In this document: positions 38,901-50,900 of the stretch, piece after piece
Position numbering within the stretch: position 1 is the first letter of the stretch
Layout: each line of letters begins with the position of its first letter
DNA from: Priapulus caudatus
Taxonomy: Eukaryota > Priapulida > Priapulimorpha > Priapulimorphida > Priapulidae
Direction of reading: 5' to 3'
Assembly (NCBI RefSeq): GCF_000485595.1
Contig: NW_014577300.1
Span: 272,683 to 332,719, forward strand
Length of the DNA: 60,037 nucleotides
The notes under the pieces: generated by a model
Databases searched by the model: none
What the model was told of the DNA's origin: nothing
Seen by the model: only the letters and a program-made list of their open reading frames with translations
Made by a program: the position numbers and the translations under genes

Positions 38901-41900
38901 GCAACTTAAAAGTATTTTATTGTAATATATGCACGTACACATATAGCAGCGTTTGTGAACCACCTAAACACTACAAGTTATAACACAATAGAGCGTTTTA
39001 TTATTGGTCCCATACATGTAATGACGAATGTACTCACCAAGAGGATAACAGCCAAGTAGTTCAAACCTCATGCCGATACCATCATTCCATGTGACAGGAT
39101 GGATACGAACAACACGGATGGGAATGTCCCGGGTGAACAAGTTAGTAACTNNNNNNNNNNAATTAATTGCGTCGCTATTACCTTGGCACCCATCCCGAAA
39201 ACGAGTTCAATCTTCCATCGTATGCTGGATTCAGGGCTTCCTCTGTTGTGGCTATGATCTGGTTGTCTTTCACAACAGCATTATCATCTATGTTCATAGG
39301 CTGTTCGCACACCGTTGGCCTCTGGAAGAATAACACAACTTTTAAACCAGTGCCCCCTGGACAAACGTGAACAAACACAATAGTTTGGATCTTTTACCGT
39401 CTACACGTAGAGTGAACAATCTACTGTAAGGAATATAAGAGATGTAAACAAACCTCAGTTGTTGCAGTAGTTGTCCGTGGTCTAAATGTCCTTCTAGTGG
39501 TTACAGTCTCAACAGGGCGGCTTGTGGTGTAGACGGTGCTCACCTCTTTGTAATACAATAATGTATCATTATGATCATTATGTTAACATGGCATTATCCT
39601 CTTTAACTTAAAAGTATTTCATTGTAATATATGCACGTACACATATAGCAGTGATTGTGAACCACCTAAACACTATATAAAGTTATATAGTTATACAAGT
39701 TATAACACAATATAGCTTTTTATTATTGGCCCCATACATATAATGATGCAGTTACTTACCAAGTGGATAACAGCCAAGCAGTTCAAACCTCATGCCGATG
39801 CCATTATTCCACGTGACAGGGTGGATACGAAGAACACGAATGGGAATGTCCCTGGTGAACAAGTTAGTAACTGGTGTATCCTGGTCCGTGTTAGCTGTGA
39901 ATACCTGTTGGATAACATAATTGTTGCAATTAGTAAATTTGAATCAATAACGGGAATTTTGAAGAGCTAATGGAGGTATTGATTGACTAAGGTGAAAACG
40001 TGCAGGTGGCCGGGTACATGGAAAGAAAACTCTTTGATTAATTAGTAAAACCACTTGTGAAAAATCAAATCTATAAGCGAGATATGGTTAATTTGAAAAT
40101 AACTAACTATCCTATGAATTCGTTTCTGAAGAACTAATTTATTTTCGATCTTCCGAAAACTTACTGTAGGGTTTCCATCTGGAGAGTCACTGTAGTATGT
40201 GAATGGTGCTCGACCATCAACGCTGTAGGATACCCTGTAGTTGGTGACCCAGTAAGGACGCTCATTGTGTCCCTGTGTTACAACTCCTGAGATCTCCGTT
40301 GGTTCGTGAAGGCGAACCTCAATATATTGATTCACATCTTGAATCCTACAATAAAAAAGCAAATGCGTATCTTATCAATAACGACCGACACGGTTCAACA
40401 AGATTAGCAAGTTATTAGAACGTTAAAACATACACGCGTACAGATAACACGACAAAAGTCATGTTACCAACAGAAAGGATATATCGATTAAGTCTCTATT
40501 ACCTTGGAACCCATCCCGAAAGCGAGTTCAATCTTCCATCATATGCTGGATTCAGGGCTTCCTCTGTTGTGGCTATGATCTGGTTATCTCTCACAACAGC
40601 GTTATCGTCTATGTTCATGGGGTATTCGCACACCGTTGGCCTCTGAAAGAATAACAAAACTTTAAAAAATGACATATATACAGTGACACCTGGCAAATGT
40701 GAACGAATACATGTACACTGGCATATTTTACCCACCTAGTCGGTAGGTCCTAGTGATGCGATCCCTTATACTGGGACGTAAAAAGATGCTATAACAAAAC
40801 CTCAGTTGCTTGCATATGTTGATCTCGACCGTGGTCTAAATGTCCTTCTAGTTGGTTACAGTCTCAACAGAGGCGGCTTGTGGTTAGACGGTGCTCACCT
40901 CTTTGTAATACAATAATGTATCATTATGATCATTATGTTAACATGGCATATATCCATCTCTTAATACTTAAAAGATATTTCATTGTAAATATATGCACGT
41001 ACACATATAGCCAGTGATTGTGAACCACCTAAACACTACTTACAAGTATATATATACAAGTTATACACACACATATACCTGTTTTATTACTTGGCCCCAT
41101 ACAACTATAATGATGCAGTTACTTACAAGTGGATAACAGATATACGCACGCACGACCTTACAGCTTCAACTGTGAATTCATTTAGGTTTATCATCATCTT
41201 ATTTATGTTAACCTCTATATATAATACTTATTGTGTTCATTTTCACTATAAAAATTACACGACCTATATTAATTCAAGAATGTATCCTATATCGGGAGTT
41301 CGTCCAGATTATACTTTTGTTTTATAAACATGGTACCGTCGGATGGTTTGCTCAAAATATTAAAACTGCTTTATATATAGGAAACGAGTCACGTAGGTGA
41401 CTCAGGTTCTCGCGAAGTTCCGCGCTTGTGGCTTATTAATTGTTCGTTTACGTTGTGTGTAGGATGTATAGCTAGTGGCATAATTACTAATGCCCCCGTC
41501 TGGGTCCTTGTGAACAGCAATCGCTGCGCTCCGTGGGTGAACTCGACAAGACTTTCACTGTGTAAGTTAAAACTGCTTTAAGCTTGAAAATGTGTGTAGC
41601 TTGGCAGCGCCGCGTTGTAATATATATTATAATGTGCTGGTAACAGATTGTGTGTTGTGTGCAATGAGCTAAATTTAAATTAATAACATTCGGCTGTTGA
41701 ATTTGAGTGATGTATGTTAGATGCTGGTGGTGGATGTGTTTGTGTTGTGTCGTTGTCGTGTGTGTGGGTATTGATTTGACTTAAGCGTTTTTGTAGTGTG
41801 TGGAGTTGTGTGATAGCAGTGCTGTGCGTGGTGGCGTGCGTTGCGTGCGTGCGTTGCGTGCGTGCGGCGCGCGGTGTGTGTGTGTGCGCACTTTGGCATC

Positions 41901-44900
41901 ATTCTGCATCGCTGTGCTGACTCATCATATATCGATTGGTTACTTGTTAGCGTAATAATGAGCGCGTACAGTTCATAGTCTGACCCTAATGCTTATGTAT
42001 ATAATAAGCTAAAAATCGCGAATTAATTATCCGTGTCGTATTGTATTAACTTTTTAACATTCGGCACTACACACACTCACGCTGCCGACACGCAGTGTGT
42101 AGCGCACGCATCGAACACTACAGCGCAGCCACACACCACACGTCACGCACGGCACACACACACCACACACACATCTCACGCATCGCACTGCCCGCACGCA
42201 CGCACTCACCACAAACACACACACATACACACATACAACGACACATACATACACCCATACACACGCCGGCACGCTCAGGCATCGCACGCACACACGCACG
42301 CAGACATGCACGGCACACACACTACGCACACACACACACAGCACACACGAACACAACACCAGTGCACACAACGACCGCCATCACCACGCACACAACACCC
42401 ACTCACACACACACACACACCAAATTTATTTATATATAGACTAGCGTAAGGACAGGACTTCAATTCTTGATAAATATTTATATAACCGACTCGTTTCTTT
42501 TAGAGCAACGTGTTTTCACTTTCTTTGCCATGCTGAACTTAACGTGTAGATCTATGTCATCGTTTTTATGGTCAGGTGAACAGTGAATGATCATGGGTTG
42601 TCACAAACCTTGAATGTGCCCGATTTAAAGGAAACTGCCGAAAGTAATTAAGAATGGTTCTATCTATGGTAAATTACCCCATGGGAAACACGATTCTTAG
42701 TAAGTTTGTTTATGAATCATAACACAACAAACGAGCTTGTTTGCGTATGGGGTTATAAAGTTCTCCCCCAATGGGTAAGAAAGAATAAAGTTCAAAACCC
42801 ACTCGTGGATGAAGCCAACATATGCGGTTAATAGGTTTTGAAAATGATAATAGAGCCAACTATCCTAAATTCGTTTCGTGAAGAACTAATTTATTTTTGT
42901 TATTATCTACTCTTGGGTTCGCACTCTCCGCTTATATCCATGTGAACGCGAGAGCTTTCTGTTGCCCAATTATCAGTAAAATTGATCATATATATGGGAA
43001 GATGGGGTTTCCATCTGGAAGCCGCAAGTCACTGCTACGTTATACGTGAATGGCGGCTTGGGTTGCCTTTTTCCATGACGGGATTTGATAAAATAAACGT
43101 TTGCCTTTCTCGGTGAGACTCGCATAACGTCGATCACGAAATTCATCTAATCGTGGGCGGCTTCAGCGTTGAATTTTATGTTTGGTCGTGTAGCTGATAG
43201 ATTTCCTGTTGTGGTCCATCAACGCTATAGGATATCCCTGGGTGAGCCGCGATCGGGCAAATGCTGGTGACGGTTGGTTGAATGCGAGTGGTTTAGGTAA
43301 AGCACCCGCTGCGTACCTTGCTACACGGATTGCTGCTCTGCTGAGTGAGCAAGGATGCCCAGATATGGACGCTCATTGTGTCCCCATGCTGCATGCTAGC
43401 AAGGATCGTGTCTGGCATGCTAGCAGGGCATGGTGTCTTATCGCTAGCAGGGATGGTGTCTTGCAGTGCTAGCAGGTTATGCGTGTCTGCATGTAGCACG
43501 GCGATGGTGTGGCTGGTCTGCCATGTAGCAGTGGATGGTGTCTGCCATGCTTAGCTGTAGATGAATACAAAGCTTGTTCCCTGTCTGCATGGCATAGCAG
43601 GGGATGATGTACTTGCTCCAGATTGCTGCAGGTTTGGGTAATACTGGTGGTGTACGTGCTCCGCGTGAACTACGTAACGAAGATTGGTTATAGTTGATTT
43701 ACATCGTGAATGCCTTACCATAGTGAAAAAGTAGCAAGACTAGCAAATGGAGTGGTGTCTGCACTGTAGCAGGCGGATTAGTGTTTAATCAATAACGACC
43801 GCGGTGTCTGCATGCTAGGCAGGGATGGGTGTTGATGACTGCGGGATGCTGATGCTGCATGCTAGCAGCCGAGGACGCGGATGCTGTCTGCATGCTAGAG
43901 GGATGCTCTTCGATGCTACGAATTGCTAGCAGGAGGATGGGTGATTGCTATGTGCTTAAGCCAAGGGATGGTGTCTGGCATGCTAGCAGGTAATGCGTGT
44001 TCTGCTGCTAGCAGGATTGGTGTCTCATGCTAGCAGGGATGGTCGTCTGCATGTAGCAGGGTTGGTGTTCTGGCATGCTAGCAGGGACTGGTGTCTGATG
44101 CTAGCAGGATAGGTGGTCTGAGTTGCTATGAGGGATAGTCTGATCTGCTTATGCTAGCAAGGGAATCGGGTCTAGAACTGTTTTGATTACTCGATGACTA
44201 ACGCAAGAACGGGATGGTGTCTGCATGCTTAGCCTATGGGATTGGTGTCTTGCATGTAGAGGGATGCGTGTCTGCATGCCCTAGCAGGATCGCTGTCCTG
44301 CATGTAGCTGTCAGGACTAATGCTGTCTGCATGCCTAGCAGGGGAATCTGACACTGACGTGCTGGACATAGCTAAAGTCCGATGTGATGGTTACCCAACA
44401 GAAAGGATTATTATCGATCTAAATGTCTGCACGTCTATTTGCTAGCATGCGTGATAATTACTCTGTCCTTAAGCCCCAAAATTGCTCCGCAGGGATTGAG
44501 ATGTATGGCGATGTCTACTCAAAGTTATGCAGGGATGGTGTCTTGCTACTCAGCTAGCATCGGAGATTGCTGTCTGCATGCTAGCGGCGGATGTGTCTGC
44601 ATGGCTTGGCAGAGATGGTGTCTTAGCATTGGCTGCAGGGATTGCTGTCTGATGCTTAGCAGGGATGGTGGTCTGCCATGCTGAGGGATTGGTGCTGTCA
44701 TGCTAGAGGGATTGGATTGTGTCCTTGCATGCTAGCAGGGATGTGTCGTCGCCATGCGTAGCGCAGGGATGTGGGGTCTGAATGCTATGCACGGTGATGT
44801 CTTGTTGTCGTGCTGAGCTCAGGGATGCTGTCCTGAATGCTTTGCCAGGGAAATTGGTGTCTATGATGCTGCCAGGGTATCGCTGTTGCAGTGCTAGGCA

Positions 44901-47900
44901 GGGATGGCTTCGCCGTGCTTGTCTGAGTTGCTGCTAGGGGTACTCGCTGTCGCACTGCTAGCAGGGATATGCTGTCTGGCATGCTAGCAGGGCTGGTGTG
45001 TTGCTTGACATCGCTAGCAGGGATGCTGTTTCTGATGTTGCAGGGGATGCGTGTCTGCATGCGTAGCAGGGGATCGGTGTCGTGCACTGCTCGCAGGGCG
45101 AGATCTGTGCTGCGCATGCTCGAGGTATTGGTGATACTGGTCATATGCTCTAGGCGGGGGAGAATTGGTGTCTGTTCATTTAGCGTAGCTAGGTTAGATT
45201 GGTGTTTGACATGTCCTAGAGGGATTGCGCTGTCTGCATGTGCTTAGCGGGGATGGGGTGTCCCTAGCTACTGCCTTAGCCTTGGGCACAACGGCAGCGT
45301 TATCTGTAGCATTGGCGGTCTATCGTTTCATGCGAGTATCTCGCACACTCTGGCTGATTCTGCATGCTGCTAGGGATTAGGTGTCTGCATTGCCTAGCGG
45401 TATTGGTGTTCAGTCATGGCTGGCAGGGATAGGTTGTCTGCTCAGTTAGGCAGCGGGATGGTGTTCTTGCATGTACGCAAGGGATGGGGGTCTGCATGTA
45501 GCAGGGGCATGTCGTCTGCTGCTGCAGGGAGTGAGAGTCTTACATCGTAGCAGTGGATGGTGCTCTGTGTCATGCCTAGCAAGGAAATGGTGTGTCTTGA
45601 CGCTGCTCAGCCTCAGGATGTTGACTGCAATAGGCTAAAGCTATGAACGGATAAAACGTGTCTTAGAACAAATGATAGCATGAACGATGATGCTGTTGCT
45701 ATGCTAAGCAGCGTATGGTGTTCTGCATACTGCTAGCAGGGATGGGTGTCCTGCATCGCTCGCAGGTATGCTGTCTGGAAGTATTGCATAGCCAGTGGTT
45801 GTTGTCTGCGCATGCTAGCAGGGAAAGTGACGGTGTCTTGCGTGACATGCCTGTCCAAGATAGGCGATCTGGTGGTCTGTCCATGCTTGCAACGGGTCAG
45901 AGAACTTGAGGTGGTCCTGCCCCATGTAGAAAGGGATGAAGTGTTACATTACACTGGATGATTTACCATCCTAGTCGCGTAGTTTCTTTAAAAAATGACA
46001 TATATACAGTGACACCTGGACAAATGTGAACGAATACATTACACTGGATATTTTACCACCTAGTCGTAGAGTGATGGATCCCCTATACGGGACGTAAAAG
46101 ATGTAAACAAACCTCAGTTGTTGCAGTCGTCGACCGTGGTCTAAATGTTCTTCTAGTAGTTACAGTCTCAACAGGGGGGCTTGTGGTGTAGACGGTGCTC
46201 ACCTCTTTATAATGCAATATAGAATTATTATATTAATCTATTAGCGCATTAGCATATACAACTTAAAATATTTAATTGTATCATATAAACGTACACATAG
46301 TAAGGTATGTAAACCACCCACACACTATAAGCTATGAGTCTATATAGTCCAATATCTTACCAGAAGAGTTGTATTTTGTGATGAATATGCATTTAATATG
46401 GTTAGGGGGTCTCTCAGCATAGATTTTTTGTAATTAATTGTTATCAGTACACCTGCGTTTATAATTAGAAGCGCGCCCTAGCCTGTAGGGTGCAAAACGG
46501 CTACTTCGATCACCCCTTCCCGTATTTCCGATTGTCTCCCCTGTCCCTCGCTCAGCCTAATTCTTCTTCTACCGCCCCTCAGCTATCTTCCCTGTCGCTT
46601 TTCCTCAGTCTCCTACCCCTCTCTCTCTCTCACAGCAAGCTATATCATGCAGTTTTCTTTAGTCCGTACTGCCCGCCTGAAACGGTGCTCGCGCATGCGC
46701 AATATCTCCCGAAAAGAATCATATTTTGCAAAGAGTATGCATTTAAAATGAAGAGGAGTTATCCTAGCATGGATTTATATAATAACATTCTATCATTAGA
46801 CATCCCTTAATAAATAGGAAGAAGACCTTGCATGTAAGCTGACCACTGCATATACCAGTCAATACATAATCTGGCTATATTAGTGTGTTGACGCATGCGC
46901 AATATCTTACCAGAGGAGATATATTTTGTGATGAATATGCATTTAATATGGTTAGTGGGGTATCTCAGCAAAAATTTCTGTAATTAATTGTTATCAGGAC
47001 ACCTGTGTTTATAATTTAGAGAGCGCCCTAGCCTGTAGGGTGCAAAACTACTACTTCATCCCTTCCCGTATTTCCCATTGTCTCCCCTGTCCTTCGCTCA
47101 GCCTAATTCTTCTTCTACCGCCCCTCAACTATCCTCCCTGCCGCTTTTCCTCAGTCTCTTACCCCTCTCTCTCTCTCTCTCACAGCAAGCTATATTATGC
47201 AGTTTTCTTTAGTCCGTACTGCGCGCCTGAAACGGTGCTGGCGCATGCGCAATATCTCCCGAGAAGAATCATATTTTGCAAAGAGTATGAATTTAAAATG
47301 AAGAGGAGTTATCCTAGCATGGATTTATATGATAACATTCTATCGGTAGACGTCCCTTAATAAATAGGAAGAAGACCTTGCATGTAAGGTGACCACTGCA
47401 TATACCAGTCAGTACATAATCTGGCTATATTAGTGTGTTGACGCATGCGCAATATCTTACCAGAGGAGTTATATTTTGTGATGAATACGCATTTAATATG
47501 GTTAGGGGGTATCTTAGCAAAGATTTCTGTAATTAATTGTTATCAGTATACATGTGTTTATAATTAGGAGAGCGCCCTTGCCTGTAGGGTGCAAAATGGC
47601 TACTTCACCCCTTCCTGTATTTCCGATTGTCTCCCCTGTCCCTCGCTCAGCCTAATTCTTCTTCTACCGCCCCTCAGCTATCTTCCCTGCCGCTTTTCCT
47701 CGGGCTCTTACCCCTCTCTCCCACAGCAAGCTATATTATGCAGTTTTATTTGTCCGTACTGAACGCCTGAAACGGTGCTCGCACATGCGCAATATCTCCC
47801 GGGAAGAATCATATTTTGCAAAGATTATGCATTTAAAATAAAAAGGAGTTATCCTAGCATGGATTTATATGATAACATTCTATCAGTAGGCATCCCTTAA

Positions 47901-50900
47901 TAAATATGAAGAAGACCTTGCATGTAAGGTGACCACTGCATATACCAGTCAGTAAATAATCTGGCTACATTAGTGTGTTGACGCGTGCGCAATATCTTGC
48001 CAGAAGAGTTATATTTTGTGATGAATATGCATTTAATAGGGTTAGGGGGTATCTCAGCATATATTTCTGTAATTAATTATTATAAGTACACCTGTGTTTA
48101 TAATTAGGAGAGTGCCCTAGCCTGTAGGGTGTAAAACTACCACTTCACCCCTTCCCGTATTTCCCATTGTCTCCCCTGTGCCTCGCTCAGCCTAATTCTT
48201 CTTCTACCGCCCCTCAGCTATCTTCCCTGCCGCATTTCCGCAGTATCTTACCCCTCTCTCCCACAGCAAGCTATATCATGCAGTCTTCTTTAGTCCATAT
48301 ATACTGCACGCCTGAAACGGTGCTCGCGCATGCGCAATATCTCTCGAGAAGAATCATATTTTGTAAAGGGCATGCATTTAAAATGAAGAGGAGTTATCCT
48401 AGCATGAATTTATATGATAACATTCTATCAGTAGACATCCCTTAATAAATAGGAAGGAGACCTTGTATGTAAGGTGCCCGCTGTGTATACCAGTCAGTAC
48501 ATAATTTGGCAACGTTAGTGTGTTGACGCATGCACAATATGATACTTTTAATATTGGTCCCATACATGTAATGACGAATGTACTCACCAAGAGGATAACA
48601 GCCAAGTAGTTCAAACCTCATGCCGATACCATCATTCCATGTGACAGGATGGATACGAACAACACGGATGGGAATGTCCCGGGTGAACAAGTTAGTAACT
48701 GGTGTATCCTGGTCCGTGTTAGCTGTAAATACCTGGGTAAGATAATTGTTGCAATTAGTACATTTGAATCAGTAACAGTTAAAGAGCTAGTGGAATTATT
48801 GATTGATTAGGATTTAAACGTGTAGGCGAGTACATGGAAAGGAAACTCATTGGTGTATTAGTAAGACGCCCGATGAAAAACTCCGAATCTATGATCGCCA
48901 TTTTGCTTCGTTATTTGAGAAATAACTAACTATCCTAAATTCGTGTCTGAAGAAATAATTTTCGCTCTTCAGAAGACTTACTGTAGGGTTTCCATCTGGG
49001 GAGTCACTGTAGTATGTGAATGGTGCTCGACCATCAACGCTGTAGGATACCCTGTAGTTGGTGACCCAGTAAGGTCGCTCATTGTGTCCTTGTGTTACAA
49101 CTCCTGAGATCTCCGTTGGTTCGGGAAGGCGAACCTCAATATATTGATTCACATCTTGAATCCTACAATAAAAAAGCAAATGCGTAACTCATCAATCGAG
49201 TCCGTTATACCTCAACACGATTAGCAAGTTATTAGACCGTTAAAACACCTACACGTACTAAAAAAGATATATATAAACAAATATCACTTTAATATATCAT
49301 CAGACGGCGAATATAAATTACGTGTGTATTACCTTGGCACCCATCCAGAAGGCGAGTTCAATCTTCCATCATATGCTGGATTTAGGGCTTCCTCTGTTGT
49401 GGCTATGATCTGATTGTCTCTCACAACAGCGTTATCGTCTATGTTCATGGGGTATTCACACACCGATGGCCTCTGGAAGAATAAAGAAAATTACACATCT
49501 GACGTATAGACATAGCCACCTGGACTTATGAATTATGAATTCAACAGCATATATAGTTTATCATCTATTCTTAGAGTAAAAAAATCTGCTATTTTTTAGA
49601 GCGAAGGGGCGTATAGGATCTAAACAAACCTCAGTTGCTGCAGTCGTCGTCTTTGGTCTAAATGTTCTTCTAGTGGTTGCAGTCTCAACAGGGCGGTTGG
49701 TGCTGTATATGATGTTAGCCTCTTCATGGCGTAGTGAAACAAGCATTTATTATGTTAGCAGAATTATCGTTAACGAACTGAGCTACATCAGTAATAATTG
49801 TATATAAATTTTGAACATTCGAACAGCATATAAGGCACTTCCTGCTCCTCCCACACAATAAGTATTATTGTATTGGCTGTCGCAAGACGAATGTACTTAC
49901 CAAGAGGATTGCAGCCAACAAGTTCGAACCTCATGCCAATGGCATCCTTCCATGTTACCGGGTGGATACGAAGGACACGGATGAGAATGTCTCTAGTAAA
50001 TAGGTTTGTCACGGGCGTTTCCTGATCCGTGTTAGCTGTAAACACCTGTGGGGCAAAGGTTATGCATAAACTTATAGCTCTCATTGTGTTTAATGGGAGA
50101 TTTGGTTGATTGGGTTCACAAACCAATCACGTGGCAATAAAGAGCGCGTGGCATTGGCTTCAATGACCTATTCTGTCATTAAAAATACTTACTTTAGGAT
50201 TACCATCAGGTGAATCACTATAGTAGCTGGTGTCTCGTCCATCAACGCTGTAGGATACCCTGTAGTTAGTGACCCAGTAGGGAAGCTCCTTGTGTCCCTG
50301 TGTTACAACTCCTGAGATCTCCGTTGGCTCATTAAGGCGAACCTCAATATATTGGTTCGAATTGTGAATCCTGGATTAAAGTTATGGAAATAAAAATGAA
50401 AGAATATTCATATTAATTGTGTATTAAAACCCAAAAATATCGGAAAACATTTAAACGTCGGCTAAAAAAAAGTTAACCCAAGTAAATCTATAGTATGTCC
50501 TTATTACCTTGGCACCCAGCCAGAAGGCGAGTTTAATCTTCCATCATACGCTGGGTACAAGTCTTCCTCTGTAGAGGCTAGCATCTGGTTGTCTCTCACC
50601 ACAGTAGTATCGTTTATGTTCATGGGCAGTTCACACACAGATGGTCTCTGCAAACAAAAATTACGATTACACGCGATTAGGCGCGTTCACACTGGCGGGA
50701 ATTAGCGGGATGCAAATCTCGGTTTTTGCATCGCGATCGAAATCTCAAGATTTTTACAAGTGTGAACGCAAAAATCTCACTACGTATCGCGATCAGCATC
50801 GCGCTGCAAATCGCACTTTAGACTGCGATATTTGGGAATAGATTAATTGCATAGCGCGATTAATTGCACCGCGGCGTGTGTGTGAACGCTCGCGCAAATA

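Noticed and set aside
43209-45909. Frames rich in Ser/Cys/Met (for example around 43345, 44439 and 45715)
   Set aside because: They are translations of the degraded 23-bp minisatellite in low-quality sequence.
46490-48445. Three similar plus-strand frames of about 92-106 codons starting MQN or MSP
   Set aside because: Copies of the same frame in each unit of the 545-bp tandem repeat, with no conserved-protein signature. Similarity reflects the repeat, not selection for coding.
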